Shown here piece by piece: positions 30,536 to 39,616 of a stretch of DNA of 64,000 nucleotides. The translations under genes were made by a program, and so were the position numbers. Source of the stretch: Micromonospora coxensis (GTDB taxonomy: Bacteria; Actinomycetota; Actinomycetes; Mycobacteriales; Micromonosporaceae); the NCBI RefSeq assembly GCF_900090295.1, contig NZ_LT607753.1, forward strand, positions 4,898,001 to 4,962,000, in the 5' to 3' direction. Below the pieces are notes generated by a model. The model ran no database searches, was not told where the DNA came from, and was given only the letters and a program-made list of their open reading frames with translations. Position 1 is the first letter of the stretch, and each line of letters begins with the position of its first letter.

Positions 30536-31339
30536 GTGCGTATCGCTCGTTTTGCTCATGCCAAGGGAATGTCGTTCGGGGTCGTCGAGGGCGAGCCGGG
30601 GGCCGGGCCGCAGGGCCTGACCATCGCCGAGATCGAGGGACACCCGTTCGGCCCGATCCAGTTCTCCGGCGCCCGCTGGGCGCTCTCCGACGTCCGGCTG
30701 CTCTCGCCGATCCTGCCGAGCAAGGTGGTCTGCGTCGGGCGCAACTACGCCGAGCACGCCGCCGAGCACGGCAGCGAGGTGCCCAAGGAGCCGCTGCTCT
30801 TCCTCAAGCCCTCCACCTCGGTCATCGGGCCGCGGGACGCGATCCGGCTGCCGATCTTCTCGAAGCAGGTCGAGCACGAGGCGGAGCTGGCCGTGGTGAT
30901 CGGCGCGCCCGGCGCGCGACGGGCCGACCGGGCCGCCGCCGAGAAGGCGATCTTCGGCTACACCTGCGCCAACGACGTGACCGCGCGGGACCTGCAGCGC
31001 TCCGACGGGCAGTGGACCCGGGCCAAGGGCTTCGACTCGTTCTGCCCGATCGGGCCGTGGATCACCACCGGCCTGGACGTCTCCGACCTGGAGGTCCGCT
31101 GCGAGGTCGGTCGTGACCCGGAGGAGATGGAGGTACGCCAACTCGGCCGGACCAAGGACATGGTCTTCGACGTGCCGGCGCTGGTGTCGTACATCTCGCA
31201 CGTGATGACGCTGCTCCCCGGCGACGTGGTGCTGACCGGCACCCCGGCGGGGGTTAGCCCGCTCACGGAGGGGGATACGGTCACCGTGCGGATCGAGGGG
31301 ATCGGCGAGCTCACCAACCCGGTGGTCCCGGTCGCCTGA
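30536..31339 (+). CDS. Fumarylacetoacetate hydrolase family protein
   Basis: A 267-residue FAH-superfamily enzyme. It shows VCVGRNYAEHAAEHG, LFLKPSTSVIGP, the metal-binding EHEAELAVVIG and CANDVTARDLQ, and LTGTPAGVSPL at the end. Members are isomerases, hydratases, decarboxylases or acylpyruvase-like hydrolases on 2-oxo acids; substrate not assignable. GTG 30536 lies exactly 6 bases after TAGATT (30524-30529), so it is probably leaderless. In many actinobacteria this gene precedes gltX and these tRNAs; here no gltX follows. Confidence 0.9.
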   Translation: MRIARFAHAKGMSFGVVEGEPGAGPQGLTIAEIEGHPFGPIQFSGARWALSDVRLLSPILPSKVVCVGRNYAEHAAEHGSEVPKEPLLFLKPSTSVIGPRDAIRLPIFSKQVEHEAELAVVIGAPGARRADRAAAEKAIFGYTCANDVTARDLQRSDGQWTRAKGFDSFCPIGPWITTGLDVSDLEVRCEVGRDPEEMEVRQLGRTKDMVFDVPALVSYISHVMTLLPGDVVLTGTPAGVSPLTEGDTVTVRIEGIGELTNPVVPVA

Positions 31340-31390
31340 TGCGTCCGACGCCCTGTTTCCGCAGCTCAGAGGCGGTTCGGGGGGTTGGAT

Positions 31391-31419
31391 TTGGCCTGCT
31401 GGCGCGGGGAGGGTAAAGT
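31391..31419 (+). promoter_or_regulatory. Promoter of tRNA-Gln
   Basis: TTGGCC (31391-31396) and TAAAGT (31414-31419) with a 17-base spacer, 27 bases before the mature tRNA end. Similar -10 boxes, TAGAGT at 31608 and TAGACT at 31833, stand before the two tRNA-Glu genes. Confidence 0.6.
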
Positions 31420-31445
31420 TCTTTCTCGGCGCCGCAAGGGGCCAA

Positions 31446-31517
31446 TGGGGTATGGGGTAATTGGCAGCCCGACTGATTCTGGTTCAGTTAGTCTAGGTTC
31501 GAGTCCTGGTACCCCAG
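31446..31517 (+). tRNA. tRNA-Gln (anticodon CTG)
   Basis: A complete cloverleaf of 72 bases. The acceptor stem TGGGGTA (31446-31452) pairs with TACCCCA (31510-31516), the anticodon stem ACTGA pairs with TCAGT around loop TTCTGGT with anticodon CTG (31479-31481), and the T-arm carries GGTTCGAGTCC. CCA is not encoded. Confidence 0.95.
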
Positions 31518-31656
31518 CGCAACCGCGGATTCGCGAGAGTCCCGGACGCTGGATTCTGGCGGAGTTCCGCTCCGCTCCTCCTCGGAGGGGCGGCAGATGA
31601 TCTCTGGTAGAGTGCAGCTTCCCCGCCCGCCAGGGTGGGGAAGCACGATGAGTTCT

Positions 31657-31729
31657 GGCCCCGTCGTCTAGCGGCCCAGGACGCCGCCCTCTCAAGGCGG
31701 TAGCGCCGGTTCGAATCCGGTCGGGGCTA
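31657..31729 (+). tRNA. tRNA-Glu (anticodon CTC), copy 1
   Basis: A 73-base cloverleaf. The acceptor stem GGCCCCG pairs with CGGGGCT, the anticodon stem CCGCC pairs with GGCGG around loop CTCTCAA (anticodon CTC at 31691-31693), and the T-loop is TTCGAAT. CCA is not encoded. A hairpin of CTTCCCC (31618) with GGGGAAG (31637) lies in its leader. Confidence 0.96.
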
Positions 31730-31740
31730 CAGCGCTGACA

Positions 31741-31766
31741 GCCCGTTCCACCTCGGTGGGACGGGC
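31741..31766 (+). terminator. Terminator between the tRNA-Glu genes
   Basis: A 12-base-pair inverted repeat with one G-T pair (31741-31752 with 31755-31766) followed by TTCCT, 11 bases after tRNA-Glu copy 1. Confidence 0.65.
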
Positions 31767-31882
31767 TTCCTCGTGTCTCGCGTCCGCCCGTGCGAGGGTG
31801 GCCCCCGCGTCGGCGCCGGAAAGCGGTGCCGCTAGACTACAACCGCACCGCTCGTCAGGGTGGTGATGCAGCAAAAGTGCCT

Positions 31883-31955
31883 GGCCCCGTCGTCTAGCGG
31901 CCCAGGACGCCGCCCTCTCAAGGCGGTAGCGCCGGTTCGAATCCGGTCGGGGCTA
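31883..31955 (+). tRNA. tRNA-Glu (anticodon CTC), copy 2
   Basis: A second 73-base tRNA-Glu, identical to copy 1 over its whole length but with different flanks and its own -10-like box (TAGACT, 31833-31838). It also has the CTC anticodon, so this is a recent duplication or gene conversion. GAA reading would depend on a TTC isoacceptor elsewhere. Confidence 0.96.
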
Positions 31956-31963
31956 CAGAGCAG

Positions 31964-31998
31964 AACGGCCCGTCTCGCTGAGCGCGAGGCGGGCCGTT
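31964..31998 (+). terminator. Terminator after tRNA-Glu copy 2
   Basis: A 15-base-pair stem with one wobble pair (31964-31978 with 31984-31998, loop TGAGC), 9 bases after the tRNA. Confidence 0.7.
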
Positions 31999-32396
31999 CG
32001 CCGTATCGGGCGAGTTCGCCGTTCCGGGCTGCTGCGGGCGGCCGGGGCGCGGTGTTCCCGGGCGCGGCTTCGCGCCGTTGGCGGCCGGCGCCCGACACCG
32101 CTGCGGAGCCTGGTGCCGTGCTGATCTCACCGAGCGTGTGCCCGCCCGTCGTTACCCGGCGTGCGCGTCGCTGCCGGGTCGCCTGATGCCCTTCCCCCCC
32201 GGGCCAGAGTCGGCCTCGGGGGTCGAGTCCGTCCGCCGCCATGGCCTTGGCCGCCGTCCCGTCCGAGGCAAGGGTCGGCCCCGGACCCGCGTCCGTCGGC
32301 CTCACGGCCTTGGTCGCCGGCCGTCCCGTCCTCGGTCAGGGTCGGCCCCAGGGCCGCGTCCGTCGGCTGCCACAGCCCCGCTAGGGCGAGCTGCGG
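31999..32396. other. Gene-free stretch with a degenerate 66-bp tandem repeat
   Basis: I see no supported gene in these 398 bases. From about 32206 to 32375 a unit of 65-67 bases is repeated two and a half times with many changes; recognisable anchors are GTCGGCC, CGTCCGTC and GGCCTTGG at matching positions. It may be the remains of a decayed tandem repeat. Confidence 0.5.
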
Positions 32397-33095
32397 TCAG
32401 AGGCCGGAGAGGCGTTGGCCGGCCCGGACCACCGCCATGGCGTGGCGCTCACCGGGGCGGCGGCCGAGCCGCTCGATCGGGCCGGAGATGCTGATCGCGG
32501 CGATCACCCGGCCGGTGCGGTCCCGGATCGGGGCCGAGACGCTCGCCACACCCGCCTCCCGCTCGGCGACGCTCTGCGCCCAGCCGCGACGACGGACCTC
32601 GGCCAGGGTGCGGCCGGTGAACTTCGACCGGGGCAGCAGCGGCATGACCGCCTCGGGCGGCTCCCAGGCGAGCAGGATCTGCGCCGCCGAGCCCGCCGTC
32701 ATGGGCAGCACCGAGCCGACCGGCACGGTGTCCCGCAGGCCGCTGGCGCGCTCGGCGGCGGCCACGCACACCCGCTCGTCGGCGCGGCGCAGGTAGAGCT
32801 GGGCGCTCTCCCCGGTGGCGTCGCGCAGCGCGGCCAGCAGCGGCTCCGCCGCCGTCAGCAGCACGTCGGGAGCGGCGTTGGCCAGCTCGCCGAGCCGGGG
32901 CCCGGGACGCCAGCGCCCCTGGGTGTCCCGGACCAGCATCCGGTGGATCTCCAGCGCCTGTGCCAGCCGGTGCGCGGTGGCCCGGGGCAGCTTGGTGCGT
33001 TCAACGAGTTCGGCCAGGCTGGCGCCGTCGACACAGGCGGCCAGGATGACCACCGCCTTGTCGAGGACGCCGACACCGCTCATACTGTGTCCCAC
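32397..33095 (-). CDS. ndgR: IclR-family regulator of leucine genes (NdgR/LtbR type)
   Basis: A 232-residue IclR-type regulator with an N-terminal winged helix-turn-helix (GVLDKAVVILAAC, LAELVERTKLPRATAHRLAQAL) and a C-terminal effector-binding domain (VASVSAPIRDRTGRVIAAISISGP). Divergence from leuCD identifies it with LtbR of Corynebacterium and NdgR of Streptomyces, which control leuB, leuCD and other amino acid genes. GTG 33095 has TAAATT 7 bases upstream and TGGACA 17 bases further, predicting a leaderless message; ATG 33083 is an alternative start. Confidence 0.92.
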   Translation of the reverse strand: MGHSMSGVGVLDKAVVILAACVDGASLAELVERTKLPRATAHRLAQALEIHRMLVRDTQGRWRPGPRLGELANAAPDVLLTAAEPLLAALRDATGESAQLYLRRADERVCVAAAERASGLRDTVPVGSVLPMTAGSAAQILLAWEPPEAVMPLLPRSKFTGRTLAEVRRRGWAQSVAEREAGVASVSAPIRDRTGRVIAAISISGPIERLGRRPGERHAMAVVRAGQRLSGL

Positions 33096-33132
33096 AAGCC
33101 GAAATTTACCTCCCAGAATTTAGGATGTCCAG
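33096..33132. promoter_or_regulatory. Overlapping divergent leaderless promoters of ndgR and leuC
   Basis: Only 37 bases separate the two start codons. On the plus strand TAGGAT (33121-33126) is 6 bases before the leuC ATG. On the minus strand TGGACA (33126-33131), a 17-base spacer and TAAATT (33103-33108) lie 7 bases before the ndgR GTG. AAATT (33102-33106) and AATTT (33117-33121) form an inverted repeat that overlaps both -10 boxes and is a good candidate operator for NdgR itself. Confidence 0.7.
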
Positions 33133-34575
33133 ATGGTGGGAGTCACTCGACCGAGGACCCTGGCCGAGAAGGTCTGGGACGCGCACGTCGTACGGACCGC
33201 CGAGGGTGAGCCGGACCTGCTCTACATCGACCTGCACCTGCTGCACGAGGTGACGAGCCCGCAGGCCTTCGACGGGCTGCGCCTGGCCGGCCGCCGGGTC
33301 CGCCGCCCCGATCTCACGCTCGCGACCGAGGATCACAACACCCCGACCGGGTACGACGACCCGTCGTTCCGGCTGCGCCGTGGTGACCTGCTCACCATCG
33401 CGGATCCGACCTCGCGCACCCAGATCGAGACGCTGCGCCGCAACTGCGCCGAGTTCGGCGTGCGGCTGCACCCCCTGGGCGACGAGAACCAGGGCATCGT
33501 GCACGTCATCGGCCCGCAGCTCGGCGTCACCCAGCCCGGCATGACCATCGTCTGCGGCGACTCGCACACCGCCACCCACGGCGCCTTCGGGGCGCTCGCC
33601 TTCGGCATCGGCACCAGTGAGGTCGAGCACGTCCTGGCCACCCAGACGCTGCCCCAGGCCCGGCCGAAGACCATGGCGGTGAACGTCACCGGTCAGCTCG
33701 GCCCCGGCGTCACCGCCAAGGACCTGGTCCTCGCGCTGATCGCCCAGGTGGGCACCGGCGGTGGACGCGGCCACATCGTGGAGTACCGGGGCGAGGCGAT
33801 CCGCGCCCTGTCCATGGAGGGCCGGATGACGGTCGCGAACATGTCCATCGAGTGGGGCGCCAAGGCCGGCCTGATCGCGCCGGACGAGACCACCTTCGCG
33901 TACCTCAAGGGCCGGCCGAACGCCCCGCAGGGCGCGGACTGGGACGCCGCGGTGGCCTACTGGCGGACCCTGCCCACCGACGCCGACGCCACCTTCGACG
34001 CCGAGGTGACCCTGGACGCCGCCCGGATCACCCCGTTCGTGACCTGGGGCACCAACCCCGGTCAGGGCGCGCCGCTCGGCGCGGCCGTGCCCGACCCGGA
34101 GGAGTTCGTCAGCGAGGCGGAGCGGACCGCCGCCCGCCGGGCGCTGGAGTACATGGACCTCACCCCCGGCACCCCGTTGCGCGACCTCGCGGTCGACGTG
34201 GTCTTCGTCGGCTCCTGCACCAACGGCCGGCTGGAGGACCTGCGCGCCGCCGCGGACGTGCTGCGCGGCCACAAGGTGGCCGACGGCGTACGGATGCTGG
34301 TGGTGCCGGGCAGCGCGGCCGTGCGGGAGGCGGCCGAGGCCGAAGGGCTGGACAAGGTCTTCGCCGACGCGGGCGCCGAGTGGCGCTTCGCCGGCTGCTC
34401 GATGTGCCTCGGGATGAACCCGGACACGCTCCGGCCCGGCCAGCGGTCCGCCTCCACCTCCAACCGCAACTTCGAGGGCCGCCAGGGCCGGGGAGGACGC
34501 ACCCACCTGGTGTCCCCGCCGGTCGCCGCCGCCACCGCCGTGGTCGGCCGGCTCGCCGCCCCGGCCGATCTGTAG
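33133..34575 (+). CDS. leuC: 3-isopropylmalate dehydratase large subunit
   Basis: LeuC with LeuD isomerises 2-isopropylmalate to 3-isopropylmalate, and in the CimA route citramalate to 3-methylmalate. The 480-residue aconitase-family protein has the 4Fe-4S ligands Cys362 (GSCTNG), Cys422 and Cys425 (GCSMCLGMN), plus [14 protein letters not shown] and [15 protein letters not shown] 33133 is exactly 6 bases after TAGGAT, so it is predicted leaderless. It is followed by leuD after 15 bases. Confidence 0.98.
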   Translation: MVGVTRPRTLAEKVWDAHVVRTAEGEPDLLYIDLHLLHEVTSPQAFDGLRLAGRRVRRPDLTLATEDHNTPTGYDDPSFRLRRGDLLTIADPTSRTQIETLRRNCAEFGVRLHPLGDENQGIVHVIGPQLGVTQPGMTIVCGDSHTATHGAFGALAFGIGTSEVEHVLATQTLPQARPKTMAVNVTGQLGPGVTAKDLVLALIAQVGTGGGRGHIVEYRGEAIRALSMEGRMTVANMSIEWGAKAGLIAPDETTFAYLKGRPNAPQGADWDAAVAYWRTLPTDADATFDAEVTLDAARITPFVTWGTNPGQGAPLGAAVPDPEEFVSEAERTAARRALEYMDLTPGTPLRDLAVDVVFVGSCTNGRLEDLRAAADVLRGHKVADGVRMLVVPGSAAVREAAEAEGLDKVFADAGAEWRFAGCSMCLGMNPDTLRPGQRSASTSNRNFEGRQGRGGRTHLVSPPVAAATAVVGRLAAPADL

Positions 34576-34590
34576 AAGGGCAGCCGAGAG

Positions 34591-35178
34591 ATGGACAAAT
34601 TCACCACCCACACCGGCACCGCCGTGCCGCTGCGCCGATCCAACGTGGACACGGACCAGATCATCCCCGCCGTGTACCTCAAGCGGGTGACCCGGACCGG
34701 TTTCGCGGACGGGCTCTTCAACGCGTGGCGGGAAGATCCGAAATTCGTGCTCAACGATCCGGCGTATTCCGGTGCGTCGATTCTCGTGGCCGGTCCCGAG
34801 TTCGGCACCGGATCCTCGCGGGAGCACGCCGTCTGGGCGCTGCGTGACTGGGGCTTCCGCGCGGTGATCTCTCCCCGGTTCGGTGACATCTTCCGGGGCA
34901 ACGCCCTCAAGGAAGGGCTCCTGCCGGTGGAGCTGGAATTGAGAGCGGTCGAGGAGATCTGGGACCGGATCGAGTCCGACCCGGGTACCCCGCTGACCGT
35001 CGACCTGACCGCCCGCGAGGTCCGGCTCGGCGAGTCCACCTGGGCGTTCCCGCTCGACGACCACAGCCGCTGGCGGCTGATGGAGGGCTTGGACGACATT
35101 GGACTCACCCTCCGGCACGCCGATGACATCGCCGCCTACGAGGCCACCCGGCCGTCCTTCAAGCCCGCCGTGGCATAG
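34591..35178 (+). CDS. leuD: 3-isopropylmalate dehydratase small subunit
   Basis: LeuD supplies the swivelling domain of the isomerase. The 195-residue protein shows [24 protein letters not shown], then [17 protein letters not shown] and the family segment [17 protein letters not shown] 34591 follows AAGGGCAG. It is the second gene of leuCD; a 14-base-pair hairpin terminates the operon. Confidence 0.98.
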   Translation: MDKFTTHTGTAVPLRRSNVDTDQIIPAVYLKRVTRTGFADGLFNAWREDPKFVLNDPAYSGASILVAGPEFGTGSSREHAVWALRDWGFRAVISPRFGDIFRGNALKEGLLPVELELRAVEEIWDRIESDPGTPLTVDLTAREVRLGESTWAFPLDDHSRWRLMEGLDDIGLTLRHADDIAAYEATRPSFKPAVA

Positions 35179-35203
35179 CCGTACGCCGCGCCACTCATCG
35201 CTT

Positions 35204-35236
35204 TTCGCCCCCACCGGTTCGCCCGGTGGGGGCGAA
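35204..35236 (+). terminator. Terminator of leuCD
   Basis: A perfect 14-base-pair stem (35204-35217 with 35223-35236, loop TTCGC), 25 bases after leuD. A T-run (35255-35261) lies 18 bases further on. Confidence 0.8.
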
Positions 35237-35272
35237 TCCGTTACGACACAAGGGCTTTTTTCCACCGAATGT

Positions 35273-35301
35273 TTGTGTCCCGGCAGCACAGGGCATACCG
35301 T
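35273..35301 (+). promoter_or_regulatory. Promoter of the HU-like gene
   Basis: TTGTGT (35273-35278) and TACCGT (35296-35301) with a 17-base spacer, giving a leader of about 40 bases with the strong ribosome-binding site GGGAGGAAG before GTG 35351. Confidence 0.55.
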
Positions 35302-35350
35302 GCGCGCAGAATGGCTCGCGTCGAGTCAGTTGCACAATCGGGAGGAAGTC

Positions 35351-36031
35351 GTGAACAAGGCCGAGCTCATCGAGGCGCTCGCCGCTCGCCTGGGGGACCG
35401 GAAGACGGCGACGGCCGCGCTCGACGCGGTCCTCGCTGAGGTCCAGGCGGCGGTCACCAAGGGCGAGAAGGTGGCGATCACCGGTTTCGGAGCGTTCGAA
35501 AAGCGTGTCCGAGGGGCCCGAACAGCGCGCAACCCACGCACCGGTGAGGCGGTGAAGGTCAAGAAGACGTCCGTCCCGACCTTCCGTCCGGGCGCCGGAT
35601 TCAAGGAGATGGTGGCCAGCGGCAAGGTGCCGAAGGCCGCGGCCCCGGCGAAGAAGACCGCCACGGCGGCCGCCAAGACCACCGGGGCGAAGGCGACGGG
35701 CGCCAAGGCGACCGGGGCGAAGGCCACCGGGGCGAAGGCGACCGGGGCGAAGGCCACCGCCGCGAAGAAGACCACGGCCACCGCCGCCGCCAAGAAGACC
35801 ACGGCGGCCAAGGCCACCAAGGCCACCAAGACCACCGCGGCGAAGACCGCCACCAAGAAGGCCGCCCCGGCGACGAAGACCGCCGCGACGACCAAGGCCA
35901 CCGCGGCCACCAAGAAGACCGCCGCGGCGAAGAAGACCACGGCCACCAAGAGCGCCGCGGCGAAGAGCACCGCGGCCAAGAAGGCCCCGGCGAGGAAGGC
36001 GCCGGCCAAGAAGGCGGCCACCAAGCGCTGA
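35351..36031 (+). CDS. hupB: HU-type nucleoid protein with long lysine/alanine-rich tail (HupB type)
   Basis: The first 95 residues form a DNA-binding HU domain (NKAELIEALAARLGDRKTA, ITGFGAFEKRVR, ARNPRTGEAVKVKKTSVPTFRPG). The remaining 130 residues are almost only Lys, Ala and Thr with PAKK-type motifs, like mycobacterial HupB and Streptomyces HupS, whose tails bind DNA and are modified. The total is 226 residues. The tail contains five copies of TGAKA. GTG 35351 follows GGGAGGAAG, and in-frame sequence further upstream overlaps leuD and is not credible. Confidence 0.95.
   Translation: MNKAELIEALAARLGDRKTATAALDAVLAEVQAAVTKGEKVAITGFGAFEKRVRGARTARNPRTGEAVKVKKTSVPTFRPGAGFKEMVASGKVPKAAAPAKKTATAAAKTTGAKATGAKATGAKATGAKATGAKATAAKKTTATAAAKKTTAAKATKATKTTAAKTATKKAAPATKTAATTKATAATKKTAAAKKTTATKSAAAKSTAAKKAPARKAPAKKAATKR
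35681..35755 (+). repeat. 15-bp tandem repeat inside hupB
   Basis: Five in-frame copies of ACCGGGGCGAAGGCS (the second copy diverged) encode TGAKA five times in the basic tail. Because the unit is three times five bases, copy-number change would keep the frame. Confidence 0.9.
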
Positions 36032-36050
36032 TCCCCGCGTACGACGCACA

Positions 36051-36077
36051 GGGCGCCCACCGTCACGGTGGGCGCCC
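36051..36077. terminator. Shared terminator between hupB and mutT1
   Basis: A perfect 12-base-pair stem (36051-36062 with 36066-36077, loop TCA) between the two convergent genes. It ends in TT on the plus strand. Confidence 0.75.
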
Positions 36078-36092
36078 TTCGCGTGCGCCCGG

Positions 36093-36977
36093 TCAGAGCC
36101 GGTCGGCGGCGAGCAGCCGGTCGGCGGTGAAGGCGAGCAGCCAGCCGCCGCCCTTCGGGGTGCTCCAGTCGTCGGCCCGCCCGGTCAGCCGCTCCAGCGC
36201 GCCCGGGATCACCTTGCCCTGGCTGCACACCCCGACCGACCCGCCGGCGGCGGCCAGCTCCGCCAACCGGCCGGCCGCCGCCAGCGCGCACTCCTCACGC
36301 TGCTGACCCGGACGCGGCTCGTCCAGGTCGCCGCAGACCTCGATCGACAGGTCCAGCAGGGCCGCCACCGGGGCGAGGGTCTGCACGCAGCGGCGCGCCG
36401 ACGCCGACAGCAGCCGGGTCGGGCGGACCAGCGCCAGCAACGGCGCGAGCGCCTCGGCCTGGGCCTCGCCCTCGGCGTCGAGCGGGCGGCCGTCGTCCGG
36501 GCCGGACCAGGTGGCCCGCCGTCCGGCGTGCCCGTGCCGGATGAGCGCCATCGTCGCGGTCACCGGGGGCAGCGCGGCGAACGCGGCCAGCACCTCCGCG
36601 TCGTGCGGGTAGCTGACCAGCCGAACCGCGTCGTCGACGCCGAGCCAGCGCACGTCGTCGACCTCGGTGCCCGGCTGGAACCCGCCCTCGCCCACCGCCC
36701 GCATGGACCAGTAGTCGACCGCCTTGGATCGGCCCTCGCTGCGGTAGCGCACGGTGGGCAGCCGGACCTGCGGGACGGCCCGCACGTCGCTCTCCTCGGC
36801 CACCTCGCGGACGGCGGCCAGCAGCGGGTGCTCGCCGGACTCCAGCTTGCCCTTCGGCAGCGACCAGTCGCCGTAGCGGGGGCGGTGCACCAGGCAGACC
36901 TCGACGCCGCCGTCGGCGTCCGGCCGCCAGGCCACCCCGCCGGCAGCCCGGATCCCGACCGGTTCGTCGTCCACCAT
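36093..36977 (-). CDS. mutT1: NUDIX hydrolase fused to a histidine phosphatase (MutT1 type)
   Basis: A 294-residue two-domain protein. The NUDIX domain (1-135) has the box GKLESGEHPLLAAVREVAEESD. The histidine-phosphatase domain (from about 145) has the RHG motif in ALIRHGHAG. Mycobacterial MutT1 has this layout and removes 8-oxo-dGTP and diadenosine polyphosphates. ATG 36977 is exactly 6 bases after TAGGGT (36984-36989), so it is probably leaderless. It lies next to ppk, as in mycobacteria. Confidence 0.92.
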   Translation of the reverse strand: MVDDEPVGIRAAGGVAWRPDADGGVEVCLVHRPRYGDWSLPKGKLESGEHPLLAAVREVAEESDVRAVPQVRLPTVRYRSEGRSKAVDYWSMRAVGEGGFQPGTEVDDVRWLGVDDAVRLVSYPHDAEVLAAFAALPPVTATMALIRHGHAGRRATWSGPDDGRPLDAEGEAQAEALAPLLALVRPTRLLSASARRCVQTLAPVAALLDLSIEVCGDLDEPRPGQQREECALAAAGRLAELAAAGGSVGVCSQGKVIPGALERLTGRADDWSTPKGGGWLLAFTADRLLAADRL

Positions 36978-37047
36978 CTGGTCACCCTACGTCCGGGACG
37001 GCCCCCGCACGGGCCGCTCGGGCTCCTCCCCGCACGCCTGCGCCGGC

Positions 37048-39342
37048 TCAGCCCGCCGTGCCGCCGACCCGGCGCAGCAACAGCTCCTGCAGGTCGACCA
37101 GCGGCTCCTGGTCGCTGCCGGTACGCCGGGTCCAGGTGCCGTCGGCGGCCAACTCGAAGGCGTCCACCTCGGCGCTGAACGCGGCGGTCAGCACGTGGTC
37201 CAGCTCGGCCCGGGCCACCGGGTCGCTGACCTGCACCAGCGCCTCCACCCGGCGGTCCAGGTTGCGGTGCATCAGATCGGCCGAGCCCATCCAGAACTCG
37301 GCGTCGCCGTTGTTGCCGAACCGGAAGATCCGCGAGTGCTCCAGGAACCGGCCGAGGATCGAACGGACCCGGATGTTCTCCGACAGCCCCGGCACCCCCG
37401 GGCGCAGCGTGCACATGCCCCGGATCAGCAGGTCCACGTGCACCCCGGCGCGGGAGGCCCGGTACAGCGCGTCGGTCACCTCCTCGTCGACCAGGGCGTT
37501 CACCTTGAACTGCACCAGGCCCGGCATGCCGAGCCGGACGTGCGCGATCTCCCGTTCGATCCGCTCGACCAGGCCGCGACGGATGCCCTGCGGCGCCACC
37601 AGCAGCCGCCGGTACGCGGTCTGCCGGCTGTACCCGGTGAGGACGTTGAACAGGTCGGTCAGGTCGGCGCCGATCTCCGGGTCGGCGGTGAGCACCCCGA
37701 AGTCCTCGTAGAGCCGGGCGGTCTTCGGGTGGTAGTTGCCGGTGCCGATGTGGCAGTAGCGGCGGATCTGGTTGCCCTCCTGGCGTACCACCAGCGCGGT
37801 CTTGCAGTGCGTCTTGAGGCCCACCAGGCCGTAGACGACGTGGCAGCCGGCCCGCTCCAGGGTGCGGGCCCAGCCGATGTTGGCCACCTCGTCGAAGCGC
37901 GCCTTCAGCTCCACCAGCACCACCACCTGCTTGCCGGCGGCGGCCGCGTCGACCAGGGCGTCGACGATCGGGGAGTCGCCGCTGGTGCGGTAGAGGGTCT
38001 GCTTGATGGCGAGCACGTCCGGGTCGGCGGCGGCCTGCTCGATGAAGCGCTGCACGCTGGTGGCGAACGAGTGGTACGGGTGGTGCACCAGCACGTCGCC
38101 GTCGCGCAGGGTGGCGAAGACGCTGCGCGGCACCTCGCCCTCGGCGAGGCGGGGGTGGGTGGCCGGCACGAACGGCGGGTCCTTCAGGTCCGGGCGGTCG
38201 GCCTCGCCGTAGAGCTGCCAGAGCGCCGACAGGTCGAGCAGCCCCGGCACCCGGAGCACGTCGTGCCCGTCCATGTCCAGCTCGCGGACGAGCAGCTCCA
38301 GCATGTGGTCGGAGATCGACGCGGCGACCTCCAGCCGGACCGGGGGGCCGAAGCGGCGTCGGGCCAGCTCCCGTTCCAGCGCCTGGAGCAGGTCCTCGTC
38401 CCGGTCCTCGTCGACCTCCACCTCGGCGTTGCGGGTCACCCGGAACAGGTGGCACTCCACCACCTGCATGCCGGAGAAGAGCTGCCCCAGGTGCACCGAG
38501 ATCAGCTCCTCGACCGGCAGCATGTGCACGCCGGGCCGGTCCTTGGCGACCCGGACGAAGCGCGGCACGTTGTTCGGCACCTTGACCCGGGCGAACAGCT
38601 CCGAGCCGCCGTCCGGGTCGCGTACCGCCACCGCCAGGTTCAGCGACCGCCCGGAGATGTACGGGAACGGGTGCGCCGGGTCCACCGCGAGCGGCGTCAG
38701 CACCGGGAAGATGTGCTCGCGGAAGTAGGTGCGCAGCCGCTCCCGTTCCGGGTCGTCCAGCTCGGCCCAGCGCAGGATCCGGACGTCGGCCTCGGCGAGG
38801 CGGGGCAGCACGTCGTCGACGAAGCAGGCGGCGTGCCGGGCCACCAGGTCGGCGGTCTTCTCGGTGATCCGGTCGAGCTGGGTCCGCAGCGGCAGCCGGT
38901 CCCCGCCGCGTACCGGCAGGCCGGCGGAGAGGCGGCGCTTCAGGCCGGCCACCCGCACCATGTAGAACTCGTCGAGGTTGCTGGCGAAGATGGCCAGGAA
39001 CTTGGCCCGCTCCAGCAGCGGGGTGCGCGGGTCCTCGGCCAGCGCCAGCACCCGGGCGTTGAAGTCGAGCCAGGAGACCTCGCGGTTGAGGAAGCGGTCC
39101 TCCGGCAGCGGCTCGCGGGCCGCCGTGGCGTCCTCCGGGGTGGGCCGCTGCCCCGCGTCCAGCACCTCGTCGAGTCCCGCCGAGGCGCCGGCGGCGCCGG
39201 TCCCGGGGGAGTCGGGGGTCGTGCCGACGACGTCCTCCGGGCTGCGCGGGGCTCGGCCGCCGCGACGGCGGGCGCCGTTGCGGGAGGCCGTCGGGTCGGT
39301 GGCGTGCGGTGGGCCGGTGGGGTGCTCCCGAGGGGTGCTCAC
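37048..39342 (-). CDS. ppk: Polyphosphate kinase 1
   Basis: PPK1 builds polyphosphate from ATP by way of a phosphohistidine. The 764-residue protein has a variable Ala/Pro/Arg-rich leader of about 80 residues, then the conserved [19 protein letters not shown]. The kinase core includes [15 protein letters not shown] and [21 protein letters not shown] segments, and [19 protein letters not shown] carries the active histidine. GTG 39342 has GATTAT 6 bases upstream. ppk in actinobacteria often belongs to the phosphate-starvation response; no PHO box was recognised. Confidence 0.97.
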   Translation of the reverse strand: MSTPREHPTGPPHATDPTASRNGARRRGGRAPRSPEDVVGTTPDSPGTGAAGASAGLDEVLDAGQRPTPEDATAAREPLPEDRFLNREVSWLDFNARVLALAEDPRTPLLERAKFLAIFASNLDEFYMVRVAGLKRRLSAGLPVRGGDRLPLRTQLDRITEKTADLVARHAACFVDDVLPRLAEADVRILRWAELDDPERERLRTYFREHIFPVLTPLAVDPAHPFPYISGRSLNLAVAVRDPDGGSELFARVKVPNNVPRFVRVAKDRPGVHMLPVEELISVHLGQLFSGMQVVECHLFRVTRNAEVEVDEDRDEDLLQALERELARRRFGPPVRLEVAASISDHMLELLVRELDMDGHDVLRVPGLLDLSALWQLYGEADRPDLKDPPFVPATHPRLAEGEVPRSVFATLRDGDVLVHHPYHSFATSVQRFIEQAAADPDVLAIKQTLYRTSGDSPIVDALVDAAAAGKQVVVLVELKARFDEVANIGWARTLERAGCHVVYGLVGLKTHCKTALVVRQEGNQIRRYCHIGTGNYHPKTARLYEDFGVLTADPEIGADLTDLFNVLTGYSRQTAYRRLLVAPQGIRRGLVERIEREIAHVRLGMPGLVQFKVNALVDEEVTDALYRASRAGVHVDLLIRGMCTLRPGVPGLSENIRVRSILGRFLEHSRIFRFGNNGDAEFWMGSADLMHRNLDRRVEALVQVSDPVARAELDHVLTAAFSAEVDAFELAADGTWTRRTGSDQEPLVDLQELLLRRVGGTAG

Positions 39343-39396
39343 CCGCTCATAATCACCCGATTCCGGTTAACGCAAAATGAACTCCGGCCGGGTCGG

Positions 39397-39594
39397 TCAG
39401 GCCATCGTCGGGAACGTCACCCGGACGACCGCTCCGTCCGGGTCGCGTTCCACCCGCAGCCGCTGCCCGAGGCGGAGCAGCCGCAGCCCGGAGGCGTCGA
39501 AGGCGCGCGCCGGGAAGGCCAGCTCGGTGCCGTCGTCCAGCAGCAGCACCCCGGTGCGGGTCTGCGCGTCGAAGCTCGCCACGGTGCCCTGCAT
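39397..39594 (-). CDS. Small OB-fold (cold-shock-like) protein
   Basis: A 65-residue protein beginning MQGTVASFDAQTRTGVLLLD, which follows the beta-strand pattern of cold-shock domains (GTV..FD...G...DDG.E..F) but lacks the aromatic RNP motifs, so nucleic-acid binding is uncertain. ATG 39594 has TACGGT exactly 6 bases upstream (39601-39606), in the 22-base gap after cofC, predicting its own leaderless message. Confidence 0.72.
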   Translation of the reverse strand: MQGTVASFDAQTRTGVLLLDDGTELAFPARAFDASGLRLLRLGQRLRVERDPDGAVVRVTFPTMA

Positions 39595-39616
39595 GCCAGC
39601 ACCGTACACCGGTGGG

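Noticed and set aside
28784..31201. Long antisense open frames across the FAH-family gene
   Set aside because: Typical of very GC-rich DNA; they read against a clear enzyme and the membrane-protein gene, and show no domain.
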